Source of the DNA: an uncultured Christensenellaceae bacterium
Lineage (GTDB): Bacteria; Bacillota; Clostridia; Christensenellales; Borkfalkiaceae
Length of the DNA: 64,000 nucleotides
Reading direction: 5' to 3'
Assembly (NCBI GenBank): GCA_910586985.1
Contig: CAJUKK010000003.1
Coordinates: forward strand, 58,210 to 122,209
Positions within the stretch are counted from its first letter, which is position 1; each line of letters opens with the position of its first letter. Both the position numbers and the translations under genes were made by a program. Below, one piece after another: positions 1-9,883 of the stretch. Below the pieces are notes generated by a model. The model saw only the letters and a program-made list of their open reading frames with translations. It was not told the origin of the DNA and ran no database searches.

Positions 1-1139
1 ACGGCAACGCGCTTGCAGAGCCGCAAGTTCCGATAAAAGACGGGTTTGCGTTTAATGGGTGGTATGCGGACGAAGAATTGACAAAGGCATACGATTTTAC
101 GGCGACGGTTACAGGGAACATGACGCTGTATGCTAAGTGGAATGCTGCGTTCACTGTTACGTTTGAAACGAACGGCGGTTCGGCAGTTGCGCCGCAGCCT
201 GTCGAAAACGGGAATACGGCGACTCAACCTGCCGCTCCGACCAAAGAGGGGCATACCTTCGGCGGCTGGTTTGCGGATGAAAGTTTGACGACGGCGTTTG
301 ACTTCAGTCTGCCGATCACCGCAAACACGACTGTTTATGCAAAGTGGAACGTCGTCAAATACACGGTTACGTTTGTCGCAAACGGCGGGTCAGCCGTCGC
401 TGAGGCGACGGTTGAAAGCGGAAATGCGGTTGTAAAGCCCGAAGATCCTGTAAAGGACGGGTTTGTTTTCAAAGGCTGGTTTGCCGACTCCGAATTGACA
501 ACCGTATACGATTTTGCTGCGGCGGTTACTCAAAACGCGACGGTCTATGCCAAGTGGAACGCTCTCTTTACGGTTGCGTTCGATACGGACGGCGGCAGCG
601 AAATTGTGGCGGTTAAGGTGGAAAACGGCAGTACGCTCGCAAGGCCCGAAAATCCTGTAAAGGACGGGTTTGCATTTAAGGGATGGTTTACGGACGAAGA
701 CTGTACGGAAAAATTTGATTTTACAGTTGGAATTACTTCTAATATTACGCTCTATGCTAAGTGGGAGACGGCTCTGCCCGCCTATGCATTTACGGTTAAC
801 AAGACGGGGTCTGGCGCAGTGCTCGGCGTACCCTACGGCGACGTCGACGAGGGTACGGTTATTACGCTCACTTTCGTCCCCGAAGACGGATACGAGATCG
901 AGAGCGTCAAGGTGAACGGTACAGAGGCGGAAATAAAGGGACTGGCTCTCAATATTACTGTGAGCGGCGCGGTTACGGTCGAGGTTGTATTCAGCGCTAT
1001 CGGTGATCAGATTGAGTCTCAGGATGACGGACTCTCCGCAGGCGCTATCGCGGCGATTGCGGTATGTTCGGGGTGCGTCGTTGTCGCGGCAGGGATTGCA
1101 ACGTTTTTCATCATTAAAAAGCGGAAGGGGAATTCATGA
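1..1139 (+). CDS. InlB B-repeat surface protein, C-terminal part (5' end outside window)
   Basis: The frame is open from base 3, so the gene starts upstream of the window. The visible part holds four Listeria/Bacteroides-type B repeats (Flg_new/InlB_B family) of about 70 residues, each with the hallmark F-x-GW-(F/Y)-x-D and a closing LYAKW or VYAKW. A beta-rich segment follows, then a low-complexity linker and a single C-terminal membrane segment (rich in AIAAIAV/VVVAAGIA) ending in KKRKGNS. No LPXTG motif is visible, so it is probably membrane anchored with the repeats outside the cell. B repeats are known as beta-grasp spacer or adhesion modules; the ligand is unknown. The stop overlaps the next start by 4 bases (ATGA), so the two are translationally coupled. 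Confidence 0.85.
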   Translation, partial: GNALAEPQVPIKDGFAFNGWYADEELTKAYDFTATVTGNMTLYAKWNAAFTVTFETNGGSAVAPQPVENGNTATQPAAPTKEGHTFGGWFADESLTTAFDFSLPITANTTVYAKWNVVKYTVTFVANGGSAVAEATVESGNAVVKPEDPVKDGFVFKGWFADSELTTVYDFAAAVTQNATVYAKWNALFTVAFDTDGGSEIVAVKVENGSTLARPENPVKDGFAFKGWFTDEDCTEKFDFTVGITSNITLYAKWETALPAYAFTVNKTGSGAVLGVPYGDVDEGTVITLTFVPEDGYEIESVKVNGTEAEIKGLALNITVSGAVTVEVVFSAIGDQIESQDDGLSAGAIAAIAVCSGCVVVAAGIATFFIIKKRKGNS

Positions 1140-2629
1140 AACAACGAATTTGTAAAATAAAAATTCTGCTGCCGATTCTTTTACTTTTTTTTGCGGTAAC
1201 GTTGCCGATCTGCTCTTTAACCGTGTCAGCTGAGAAGGGAACAGTCAAGGCGGTCGTCAAGTCCGCAGTCTGTTCCGTCGAGTGTTGGGAAGGCGAAGGA
1301 GTCGAGAATTTAATTGACGGAAACGATGCAACGTATATGAATCCGACGACCAAGACGTATACGCTCAAGATCGAGCTCGACGGCTATTACCGTCTTACAG
1401 GATTCCGTTGGTACGCTTTAGAGGGATTTTATCCTTACGGGGAAGTTTCGGTTTCGCTCAATGGCGGCTCGTTTACAAAGTGGGCGGACTTTGCGTTTGA
1501 ATACGTCGTTGATCCCGTATACGGCGCAGGATTCGTGATGAATTACAGCGGCGAGGCGCAGGCTAAATTTATTCTCGTAAACGTTACGGGCGGACCGCAA
1601 GAGGCGGTCGCGGCACGTGATTTCAGTCTCTACGGCGCACAGTACACGCCCGAGCGGGTCGATCCCGAAGGACTTTTTATTGCGGAGAAGAGAGTAGACG
1701 GCGCGTACAATACGGCGCAAACGGCTTGCGATATCGGAGATACGTTTATGCTGAATGCGGTGCAGACAAATCCAGATTCCATTGAAAAGGTCGTTTGGAC
1801 AAGCAAGAACACCGCGATGATTGCGGTGGACGAATTCGGCAGAGTAACCGTATTGCGCGGCGGTATTCAGCCTTGTTTTACGGTAACGGCAAAGGTAGTT
1901 TCGCCTGACGGCAAAGAATATTCGGACGAGATTGCAATATACGTTAAGCCGGTTACGAATATTGCGCCGGCAGGCACGCTCGGCTATGCAAACGTGGGGT
2001 ATTATTGGCGACCGCAGATGGCGTTCGACGGCGTGACTTCGACTTTCGATAATTGGGTGCAGCCGGTTGCCGGCGTAGAAGAATACTTTATGGAATGTGA
2101 TTTTAATCAGGAGATCAAGTTCGGTAAAGTGGCGATCCACGTAGCCGTGAGCACTCCGCGCGAAATCGAGGTGCTCGGTAAAAAGACGGACGGTACGTAC
2201 GAACGGATCACAACGTTTACAAACATCCGCAGTCAGAGCGTGCTTGAAATTTCGGGAGAATGGAACTTACGGGCGCTTCGGTTCAACGTCAGGGAAACCA
2301 AGACGGGGATGTCGACTATTTACGAGATTGAGATTTTCAATCACGAGGACTTTTCGCTCAGCGATATCAAACAGACGAGTGACGTTACCGAGAACAGGGG
2401 ACCGACTGCGTCCGGCGTGTATGTGCCCGAAAAAAATACCGGAGAAAGCGCAAACGGAAGCTACGGCGAAAAATTTACGCGGGAACCTTCGGACGCTACG
2501 TTTATATACGTCGAAGAAACGGACGGGGTATCGGTTGCGCTTACCGTCTGCGCGTGTATCTTCGCGTTTGCGCTCGTCGGCATAGCCGTGTTATTTGGTT
2601 TGACAATCAATTCTAAAAAGAGGAAATAA
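1136..2629 (+). CDS. Membrane-anchored discoidin-like / Ig-like surface protein
   Basis: This 497-residue protein has an N-terminal signal peptide (ILLPILLLFFAV core, AEKG cleavage region near residue 33). Next comes a first F5/8 type C (discoidin)-like module (about 40-165), a Big_2-like Ig fold (about 180-275, with VVWTSKNTAMIAVDEFGRV) and a second discoidin-like module (about 280-415). A disordered linker leads to a C-terminal membrane segment ending in NSKKRK. Discoidin modules in gut bacteria usually bind carbohydrate, so a glycan-capture role on the cell surface is inferred. It overlaps the preceding B-repeat gene by 4 bases and lies 2 bases before a lipoprotein gene, so all three probably share one mRNA. 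No catalytic domain is seen. Confidence 0.75.
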   Translation: MKQRICKIKILLPILLLFFAVTLPICSLTVSAEKGTVKAVVKSAVCSVECWEGEGVENLIDGNDATYMNPTTKTYTLKIELDGYYRLTGFRWYALEGFYPYGEVSVSLNGGSFTKWADFAFEYVVDPVYGAGFVMNYSGEAQAKFILVNVTGGPQEAVAARDFSLYGAQYTPERVDPEGLFIAEKRVDGAYNTAQTACDIGDTFMLNAVQTNPDSIEKVVWTSKNTAMIAVDEFGRVTVLRGGIQPCFTVTAKVVSPDGKEYSDEIAIYVKPVTNIAPAGTLGYANVGYYWRPQMAFDGVTSTFDNWVQPVAGVEEYFMECDFNQEIKFGKVAIHVAVSTPREIEVLGKKTDGTYERITTFTNIRSQSVLEISGEWNLRALRFNVRETKTGMSTIYEIEIFNHEDFSLSDIKQTSDVTENRGPTASGVYVPEKNTGESANGSYGEKFTREPSDATFIYVEETDGVSVALTVCACIFAFALVGIAVLFGLTINSKKRK

Positions 2630-2631
2630 AC

Positions 2632-4806
2632 ATGAAAAAAAGCAAAAAAATATTATTCCCCATGGCAGCTGTGCTCGGAACAAGTTTTATTTTAGCAGGC
2701 TGCGGAGAAACGGTTAAAGTCCCCGAGTTTTCGCCGAGCTCGGACTATGCGTCTGCGGTCGCAGAGTTCAAGGAGGCAACGCGCCGCGAGAAGGGTGTTT
2801 TAGACGACTACCCGTTGCTCGTCGGCGGCATGGCGCACGGTAAGGAATTTATCGGCGCGTTTGCCGACCTTAAGATGGGTAACTTCGTATGGATTCCCAA
2901 GCAGGGGTATTCGCTCGGAAATACCGACTGGAAAAACGAAGATTATGCGACGGACGCGGAGTATGCGGTTAGCCGCGGTATGTACTACATGGCGTCGCAT
3001 GCAAGAGGTCTCGGCGATGCGTTTAAAAAGGGCGGATTCACTGCGGGCGGCGATACGCATGCCGTTACGCCCCGAGATCCCGAAATTATTGATCGGGTCG
3101 TTTCCGCAGGGGCGGACGAAGGCGGCAGAAATCGTTTTGTCGGTTGGCATGCGGAGGAGCTCGACGCGGATCTCGTGCAGAATGCCCGCCTCGCGTTCGG
3201 CGCGCGTCTCCCCAAAATTTACGACTTTACCGACGAACTCGGCGGGAGGATCAGCTATGAAAACGAACTCATTCGTCTGCAAAAAATTGCCAACGACATG
3301 AAGGGGAACTTTATTTCCAACCAACTCGTCACGCACCATCTGAACGCTTTCCGCGCCAATAACGACGTTGTGATCGCGGAACTGATGGAACACGGCGTAA
3401 ACACAGAATTGCAGCTTGCCTATCTGCGCGGCGGACGCAACATGTTCGGCAATAGTTGGGGCGTTTGGATTTCTCCGTGGTATTTCGGCGAAGTCCCCGC
3501 GGCGGATACGGGATTGTTTGCAAACGAATACGCTTCGCTTACAGGCGGACACAAGACGGCGTCCTATCGTCATGCCGTATACGAATCGTACGTTTCGGGC
3601 GCGCAGATCATCACCAATCAGGAAACGGAGCCGCTCATTGCACGCGATCTCATAACGGGCGAATATAAAGACGTGCTGTGGGGTACGGAACTCAAAAACT
3701 TTTGGGAATACGTAGAAAAATATCAAAATTCCAAAGTGGAATCCGCAAATAAGACCGCCGTTATGATCGACCGCGACAACGGCTGGGAAGTGGCGCGTCT
3801 TTGGCAGAATTGGTACACGCAGGATACGAATTGGGGCAAGCTTGCGCAGACGACGGGCAACAACATGCTTGCACAGTATCTGAACGTGTTGCTCCCCGGC
3901 TACGGCAGAACGGTGCAGCAGGTACAAAACAGAACCGATCTTTACCCCGGTTATTTTGCGTCTACGCCGCTCGGTTCGTTCGATATGGTTGCAAGCGACG
4001 CTTCGGCGGAGAGCCTCGAAAAGTACGACAACGTTGTGATGCTCGGTGAAATTAAAATGAACGATACGCTCAACGGAAATTTGAAAAAGTTCGTCCGCGG
4101 CGGAGGAAATCTTGTGATGACGGCATATCAGAGCATGGCAAACGGCACGTTCTACGAAGATCCCGAATTTTACGGCTATACCTTTCAGGACTTTAAAGGC
4201 ATGAACTATTCCGACCGTCTTACCTATTCCACAACGATTCGTAAACTTATCTCTTCTCAGGATACGTCTTTGAATTATGTGCAGGATACGTATACCTCCG
4301 AGCAGTTCTGGGCGCTTCTCGGCGTTGTCGGAACGGCGGACGTGCTCGCTGTCGAATCGAGCAAAAATCAGCCCGTGCTCGTTGCAAACGAATACGGCAG
4401 GGGCAAAGTGTATCTTGGGCTCACCGAGTGGATGATGGACGAAAAGGGCAATATGATGGATTTTTATGCCGATACGATCCGCTCCGTCATCCTCAATTCT
4501 TCGCCCGACGTTTACGCGCACGCATCGGCGGTCGACGGCACAGGCGACTTCTCCTATCAGGTGTCCTACCGTATGAATGCGGACGGTACGCGCCAGATGC
4601 TGGTTTTGTTATCGCATTACGGAACGAAGGACGGTTACGCAACGATAGATTTCAACGAGTTCCTCGACATCGACAAGGATAAAATCGTACTTGAAATTTC
4701 GGGAGGAGAGGGTTACAATCAGCTGGAAATAAAGGAGAGCAACGGACTTAACGTGACGCTCAAACTCAAAGCCGAAGATTTAGCGCTTCTCAGCATTGAT
4801 CTGTAA
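2632..4806 (+). CDS. Large lipoprotein with TIM-barrel-like and amidotransferase-like regions, function unknown
   Basis: 724 residues. The N-terminus has a basic run, a hydrophobic stretch and lipobox LAGC (Cys24), so it is an exported lipoprotein. Residues about 60-400 contain conserved-looking motifs such as GGDTHAVTPRD, VGWHAEELDAD and LVTHHLNAF, with many His, Asp and Trp as in a TIM-barrel glycosidase. Residues about 430-620 (KYDNVVMLGEIKMNDTL, FVRGGGNLVMTAYQ) resemble the class-I amidotransferase-like domain found after the barrel in several GH families. I cannot assign a CAZy family. It sits between a discoidin protein and a GH2 gene, so a role in glycan binding or hydrolysis at the cell surface is likely but inferred. 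The ATG at 2632 follows AGAGGAAATAAAC. Confidence 0.6.
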   Translation: MKKSKKILFPMAAVLGTSFILAGCGETVKVPEFSPSSDYASAVAEFKEATRREKGVLDDYPLLVGGMAHGKEFIGAFADLKMGNFVWIPKQGYSLGNTDWKNEDYATDAEYAVSRGMYYMASHARGLGDAFKKGGFTAGGDTHAVTPRDPEIIDRVVSAGADEGGRNRFVGWHAEELDADLVQNARLAFGARLPKIYDFTDELGGRISYENELIRLQKIANDMKGNFISNQLVTHHLNAFRANNDVVIAELMEHGVNTELQLAYLRGGRNMFGNSWGVWISPWYFGEVPAADTGLFANEYASLTGGHKTASYRHAVYESYVSGAQIITNQETEPLIARDLITGEYKDVLWGTELKNFWEYVEKYQNSKVESANKTAVMIDRDNGWEVARLWQNWYTQDTNWGKLAQTTGNNMLAQYLNVLLPGYGRTVQQVQNRTDLYPGYFASTPLGSFDMVASDASAESLEKYDNVVMLGEIKMNDTLNGNLKKFVRGGGNLVMTAYQSMANGTFYEDPEFYGYTFQDFKGMNYSDRLTYSTTIRKLISSQDTSLNYVQDTYTSEQFWALLGVVGTADVLAVESSKNQPVLVANEYGRGKVYLGLTEWMMDEKGNMMDFYADTIRSVILNSSPDVYAHASAVDGTGDFSYQVSYRMNADGTRQMLVLLSHYGTKDGYATIDFNEFLDIDKDKIVLEISGGEGYNQLEIKESNGLNVTLKLKAEDLALLSIDL

Positions 4807-4822
4807 TATCGGAGGTACGCGT

Positions 4823-6979
4823 ATGCGCAGGCAGTGTAATTTGAATTTCGGTTGGCAGTACAGCCCGGAGGAGAGCGGCGATCGTTGGGAAGATATCTCT
4901 TTGCCGCATACGAACAGGGAGATTCCGAGCGGATATTTCGACGACGGCATCTGTTCATTTGTTTCCCGATATCGGCGTACGCTTTATCTCGACAAACAGG
5001 AGGGGAAAGTGTACCGTCTCTGTTTCGAGGGAATATCTTCGTATGCGAAACTGTATGTGAACGGGAGATACGTCTGCGAGCATAAGTGCGCCTATACCGA
5101 TTTTTACGCGGATATCACGAACTTTGTAAAAAACGGCGAAAACGAGATTCTCGTTATTGTCGACAGCACCGAACGGGCGGATATACCCCCGTTCGGCGGC
5201 GTCGTGGACTATCTGTGTTACGGTGGAATTTACCGTGATGCTTGGCTGATCGTTACCGATTGCGTGTATATTCAAAACGTATATTGTTATTCCGTTTCGC
5301 CTGTGCGGGAACGCGATCTTACGGTGGAGATCGCGCTTGCGGGCGGGAACGCGGAAGTAAAGGTAATTCTCTTAGACGGAGATCACAAAATCGCAACTGC
5401 CGGATCGCAGTCGAAGGATGGAAGAGCGCGGACGAGATTTTTGCGCCTCCCCGTGGAGTTGTGGTCGGTTTCTTCGCCCAAGCGTTATACTGTGCGCGTT
5501 TACGCAGGAGAGGATGAGTACACGCTTTTTTACGGGTTCCGCGAAGCCAAGTTCACGGCGGAAGGGTTTTATTTGAACGGCGAACGGTTGTTTCTCATGG
5601 GACTCAACCGTCACCAATCATTCCCGTACGTCGGTTATGCCATGCCGCGAAATGCGCAGATCGAGGACGCGGATATTTTAAAATATACGCTTGGAGTTAA
5701 TATCGTCAGAACGTCGCACTATCCGCAGTCCCGACACTTCCTTGATCGGTGCGACGAAATCGGATTGCTCGTATTCGAGGAGATCCCCGGCTGGAATCAT
5801 ATCGGCGATGATGCGTGGAAAGAGCAGACGCTCAAAAACCTGTATGATATGATAATCCGCGATCGCAATCGTCCGTCAGTCGTGCTATGGGGCGTGCGCA
5901 TCAACGAGTCGGAGGACGATCACGACTTTTATACCCGTACCAACGCATTGGCGCATTCGATCGATAGTCGTCAGACGGCAGGTGTACGGTGGAAACCGCA
6001 TTCGGAGTTTCTTGAGGACGTGTTTGCGATTAACGATTTTGTACCGCTCTATGAAGAGCCGCCTCTTCGCGATCCGCATCTGGAGACAGGACTCGACTGC
6101 GACGTGCCTTATCTCGTTACCGAGTACATGGGGCATATGTTCCCCACTAAAATCACCGATAACGAGGAGCGGCTTGCCCGCCATGCGCTGCGGCATGCCG
6201 AGGTGCAGAATTTAGCGCGGAGCAATCGTAAAATCAGCGGCGCGATCGGTTGGTGCGCGTTCGATTATCACACGCACCGCCACTTCGGCACAAACGACAA
6301 GATATGCTATCACGGAGTCATGGATATTTATCGTAATCCAAAATATGCGGCGTTTGTATACGCAAGTCAGAGGAGCGTGAAAGAAGGTCTTGTGTTCGAA
6401 CCTGCCACAATCTGGGCGTTCGGCGAACGCGATATCGGCGGCGTTGTTCCGCTCTATATTTACACAAACGTTGAGGAGGTCGTGTTGGAAATAGCAGGGC
6501 GGGAGAGCATGACGTACTATCCCGCAAAGGACAAGTTCCCGCACCTGCCGCATCCGCCCGTCATTATCGACAAGATGCCCGAAACATGGGGATGCACATG
6601 GCAGGACGGGACACTGATCGGCAAAATCGGCGGAAAAGAAGTTGTGCGGCGGGAATACTCTTCGAATCCTTTGCCCGATCGGCTCGAACTTACCTGTGCG
6701 ACAAAAAAAGCGGCAAAGGGCGACAGCGTGCGCTTTACGGTGCGTGCGCTCGATCACAAGGGAAATGTGATGAAATATTTTGACGAAATCGTTTCGATCC
6801 GCGTAAACGGCGGAAGACTTGTCGGGCGATCGGAAATTGCATTGCAAGGCGGCATGTACACATTCTGGGTGATTGCAGACGGAAACGGCGCGGTGAGCGC
6901 GACCGCGGAGGGCGCGCGGCTTAAAGCGGGGCGCGCGGAAATAGGATTGAGCGAATATGAAAGTCATTACAGTCTTTAA
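4823..6979 (+). CDS. Glycoside hydrolase family 2 (beta-galactosidase/beta-glycosidase-like)
   Basis: 718 residues from the ATG at 4823, chosen because CGGAGG lies 7 bases upstream; an in-frame ATG at 4796 has no such site and overlaps the previous gene. The order is GH2 sugar-binding jelly roll (1-170; GGIYRDAWL), Ig-like domain (about 175-265), TIM barrel (about 265-560) and C-terminal beta domains. The acid/base Glu362 is in LWGVRINESED and the nucleophile Glu434 in LVTEYMGHM. There is no signal peptide, so it acts in the cytoplasm. GH2 enzymes release beta-linked galactose, glucuronate or mannose; the exact sugar cannot be read from the sequence. It overlaps the next gene by 23 bases. Confidence 0.88.
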   Translation: MRRQCNLNFGWQYSPEESGDRWEDISLPHTNREIPSGYFDDGICSFVSRYRRTLYLDKQEGKVYRLCFEGISSYAKLYVNGRYVCEHKCAYTDFYADITNFVKNGENEILVIVDSTERADIPPFGGVVDYLCYGGIYRDAWLIVTDCVYIQNVYCYSVSPVRERDLTVEIALAGGNAEVKVILLDGDHKIATAGSQSKDGRARTRFLRLPVELWSVSSPKRYTVRVYAGEDEYTLFYGFREAKFTAEGFYLNGERLFLMGLNRHQSFPYVGYAMPRNAQIEDADILKYTLGVNIVRTSHYPQSRHFLDRCDEIGLLVFEEIPGWNHIGDDAWKEQTLKNLYDMIIRDRNRPSVVLWGVRINESEDDHDFYTRTNALAHSIDSRQTAGVRWKPHSEFLEDVFAINDFVPLYEEPPLRDPHLETGLDCDVPYLVTEYMGHMFPTKITDNEERLARHALRHAEVQNLARSNRKISGAIGWCAFDYHTHRHFGTNDKICYHGVMDIYRNPKYAAFVYASQRSVKEGLVFEPATIWAFGERDIGGVVPLYIYTNVEEVVLEIAGRESMTYYPAKDKFPHLPHPPVIIDKMPETWGCTWQDGTLIGKIGGKEVVRREYSSNPLPDRLELTCATKKAAKGDSVRFTVRALDHKGNVMKYFDEIVSIRVNGGRLVGRSEIALQGGMYTFWVIADGNGAVSATAEGARLKAGRAEIGLSEYESHYSL

Positions 6980-9056
6980 AACACATTTTGATATCGGGTA
7001 TACGAAGCTTGCTGGCGAGATCATCAAAGAATACGGCGGCAGTATGTTGGAGCGCGCCGTTGCCGTATGCGAGGAGACGCAATGCAGGGGAGAGACCCGC
7101 GAATATAAGTGGACGATGGCGGCATGGCCGCTCTACAAGGCGCTTCAAACTGCGGATCCCGATTTAAGAACACGGGCAGAAAAACTTATTGCGCGCGGAC
7201 AGCTTTTGTGGCATGCGTTGCCGTTTACCACGCATACGGAATTTTGTTCGGAGGAAGAACTTATAAGGGGGTTGCGTTTCTCAAAGGAACTCTCCGAGCG
7301 CTATAATCGTCCTCTGCCGCTCTCCGCAAAGATGACGGACGTCCCCGGACATACGCGCTATTTAGCGAGTCTGCTTGCAAAGGCGGGGGTTAAATTTTTG
7401 CACCTCGGATGCAATCCCGCATCCACGCCGCCGAGCGTGCCGATGCTCTTTTTCTATGAGCATACGGACGGGGAACGCGTTCTTGTCTTTTACAATAAGA
7501 CATACGGGTCAACGCCGTTGCCGCCCAAAGAATGGAAGTATCCCGTTTGGCTCAACATGTGTCTTACCAACGACAATTTAGGTCCGCAGACTGCGGAGGC
7601 GATCGACGAGGCGGCGAAAGCCTGCGCGGGCGCGGAAATGATTGTCGGCAGTATGGACGATTTTTACCGCGAACTTTCCGCATGCGATTTAAGCGACGTT
7701 CCCGTTGTCAAAGGCGAGATGTCCGATAGTTGGATCCACGGCGTAGGAACGTATCCGCGGGAAGTCGCTTTACTCAAATCCGCGCGGAATAAATTGCTGG
7801 CGGCAGAGCGCGGTTATGCGCTTTCTTCGTACGACGAAAATACGCAGAGTTTATTCGAGGAGGCATACGAACAGTCGCTCCTCTTTGGCGAGCATACGTG
7901 GGGGTTGGACGTTAAGACAACGCTTGGCGAAAACCGTTCCTATGAAAAAGAGGCGTTTGAGCGGGAGCGGAGCGAAGAGCGGTATGTGCGCCTCGAACGC
8001 TCGTGGGACGAACAGCGGGAGAGGGCCGAGCGCGCCTATCGGATTTCCGTCGCGCTTGCGGATAAATACGACGGAGAAGAGGCCGGTACGGTATATCCCG
8101 ATTGCCGAGCCGAATTCGACGGCAAAAAAATTACGGTGACGTGCGGAGATAAAACGCTTGCCGAAATCTTGCCGCCGGTATATCACGTTGCGGGGAAAGA
8201 CGAGGTAACGGATTTTGAACGCGCATATCTCAGGCGGCTGTATTTCTGGGCGATTGCGGACTTCGGACGGCTCTCCTATCCTGAAATTGAATCGGGATGG
8301 TATGCTCCCGTTTCCCGTTTGTGGAAAGCGGAAAAAGATGGAGGCATACTTGAGCTTGTTTACGATAAAATTGCTGCGGAAAAGTTCGGTATGGCGGAAA
8401 AGGTCTTAATTCGTGTGCGGAATAAAAAGGGTGTGCAGATTGCCGTTTCTATGAAAAAAAGTGCGACGCCCTATCTGGAAAGTTGTTCGCTGCCTGTAAA
8501 ACTATTCGGCAAGAATCCCGTTCTGTATAAAACGGGAGGCGGCGTCCGATATGAAGAGATCATTAAAAACGCCAACAAGGTTACAAATTGTGTTGAGAAT
8601 ATTGTTTGCGGGAATGCGGAGATCGTTGCGGAAACTTCACCGCTTGTAGCGTGCGGAGGTGATTTACTCTGCCGTTTCGAGTCGGATTATGTACCGCTTG
8701 ATAATTTGTTTTATTTTAACTTGTTTAATAATATGTGGGGAACGAATTTCCCGCAGTATCTCGAAGGGGAGTTTGAATTTTCTTTTTGCGTGCGAACTGC
8801 TCGGGCGAAAGCGGAGGATCGCCTAGGCAAGCTTCATGTCGAAGGCGGATGTATTTCTGCAGTTAAGCGGCTGAAAGAAGGCGTTATCGTCCGTATCAAG
8901 AACGAAACGGGGAAACGCACGGAGGCAAAGATAAGCGGCGTTACGGCAAAGAGGATCGACAACTTTGAGCGGATATACGGTGCAGAAATGGAAAATCCGT
9001 TTGTGCTTGCGCTCGCTCCGTATGAGACGATCAGTCTGTTTGTAAAGGAGTTGTAG
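6957..9056 (+). CDS. DUF5054 / GH38-like protein
   Basis: 699 residues. The N-terminus begins MKVITVFKTHFDIGYT, matching the HFDIGYT signature of DUF5054 proteins, which resemble the catalytic domain of GH38 alpha-mannosidases. Further motifs are MTDVPGHT (about 125) and GEMSDSWIHGVGTYP (about 255). The second half is a beta-sandwich-like region. No signal peptide is seen, so it is cytoplasmic. A role as an alpha-glycosidase working on products of the adjacent GH2 enzyme is inferred; activity has not been deduced from residues. It overlaps the upstream gene by 23 bases and is followed 3 bases later by an SGNH hydrolase. Confidence 0.75.
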   Translation: MKVITVFKTHFDIGYTKLAGEIIKEYGGSMLERAVAVCEETQCRGETREYKWTMAAWPLYKALQTADPDLRTRAEKLIARGQLLWHALPFTTHTEFCSEEELIRGLRFSKELSERYNRPLPLSAKMTDVPGHTRYLASLLAKAGVKFLHLGCNPASTPPSVPMLFFYEHTDGERVLVFYNKTYGSTPLPPKEWKYPVWLNMCLTNDNLGPQTAEAIDEAAKACAGAEMIVGSMDDFYRELSACDLSDVPVVKGEMSDSWIHGVGTYPREVALLKSARNKLLAAERGYALSSYDENTQSLFEEAYEQSLLFGEHTWGLDVKTTLGENRSYEKEAFERERSEERYVRLERSWDEQRERAERAYRISVALADKYDGEEAGTVYPDCRAEFDGKKITVTCGDKTLAEILPPVYHVAGKDEVTDFERAYLRRLYFWAIADFGRLSYPEIESGWYAPVSRLWKAEKDGGILELVYDKIAAEKFGMAEKVLIRVRNKKGVQIAVSMKKSATPYLESCSLPVKLFGKNPVLYKTGGGVRYEEIIKNANKVTNCVENIVCGNAEIVAETSPLVACGGDLLCRFESDYVPLDNLFYFNLFNNMWGTNFPQYLEGEFEFSFCVRTARAKAEDRLGKLHVEGGCISAVKRLKEGVIVRIKNETGKRTEAKISGVTAKRIDNFERIYGAEMENPFVLALAPYETISLFVKEL

Positions 9057-9059
9057 ACA

Positions 9060-9689
9060 GTGAATATTCAAAACGTAACGGGAGTTTTCCTTGGCGACAG
9101 TGTCACCGAAGGGTGGGGCGCAGAGCGCTACGAGGATACTTACTTTAATCAAATTGCAAATAGGACGGGCATGCGCGCGTTTGGGTACGGCGTCGGCGGC
9201 ACAAGGATTACGCGTACGAAAGGCGATGAGTTAAGGCGTGACTTTTTATATCGCTGCGAACATATGGAAAAGAACGCTCAGCTTGTCGTTGTTTTCGGCG
9301 GTACGAATGATTTCGGATTTTGCGCTCCGATTGAAGGAGAGGATGAGTTTGCCTTTTCAGGCGCTTGCCGCCTGCTTTTTCGTAGACTCGCGGAACTGTA
9401 TCCCGAAGCAAAGATCGTCGTCATGTTGCCGTTGCAACGCGTTGATTGTATTGTTTCGCGAGAGAATACGCTACAACGGGAGCAATTGCCGCTTGTACAG
9501 TATGTGGAAACGCTTAAAAAAAGCGCAGAGAACTTTTCTTTTCGTGTTGTAGATTTATATAAGGATGTGGATATTTTAAAAGCAAACGACGCAGGAGAGT
9601 TTATATACTGTCCCGACGGATTGCATCCCAATGCCGCGGGGCATGCGCTTATCGCCGAAAAATTATTGGGCGTTTTAGAAAAACTTTGA
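9060..9689 (+). CDS. SGNH/GDSL hydrolase (probable carbohydrate esterase)
   Basis: 209 residues starting at GTG 9060, with AAGGAG 11 bases upstream. The SGNH blocks are clear: block I FLGDSVTEGWG (catalytic Ser14), block III GGTNDFG (Asn) and block V DGLHPN (Asp186, His189). The size fits a single-domain esterase. There is no signal peptide, so it is cytoplasmic. In glycan loci such enzymes remove acetyl or other acyl groups from imported oligosaccharides; that role is inferred from its position as last gene of the GH2/GH38-like run and before a strong terminator. Confidence 0.85.
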   Translation: MNIQNVTGVFLGDSVTEGWGAERYEDTYFNQIANRTGMRAFGYGVGGTRITRTKGDELRRDFLYRCEHMEKNAQLVVVFGGTNDFGFCAPIEGEDEFAFSGACRLLFRRLAELYPEAKIVVMLPLQRVDCIVSRENTLQREQLPLVQYVETLKKSAENFSFRVVDLYKDVDILKANDAGEFIYCPDGLHPNAAGHALIAEKLLGVLEKL

Positions 9690-9740
9690 GATAAATTCGG
9701 AATTTTTGTAAAGGCATTAGATTATTATTTTGTCATATAG

Positions 9741-9782
9741 AAAAACACACGTAAAAGGAATAACTTCTTTACGTGTGTTTTT
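9741..9782. terminator. Strong terminator after the SGNH gene
   Basis: A perfect 15-bp stem (9741-9755 with 9768-9782) around a 12-nt loop, flanked by A and T runs, can stop transcription from either direction. It closes the first glycan locus; the gene beyond it is on the opposite strand. Confidence 0.9.
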
Positions 9783-9883
9783 ACAGTGTAATTACGAACG
9801 ATAAAGGCATTTAGGGTGCCTGAAGAGTGAATTGGTTTCTCAAATGGCATTGACGCTTGGAATACTTTCATGCAGCATTGATT

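Noticed and set aside
2800..4521. Long minus-strand open frame inside the lipoprotein gene
   Set aside because: It is a shadow of the codon pattern of the + strand gene, without start signal or motifs. Many similar long antisense frames occur across the window.
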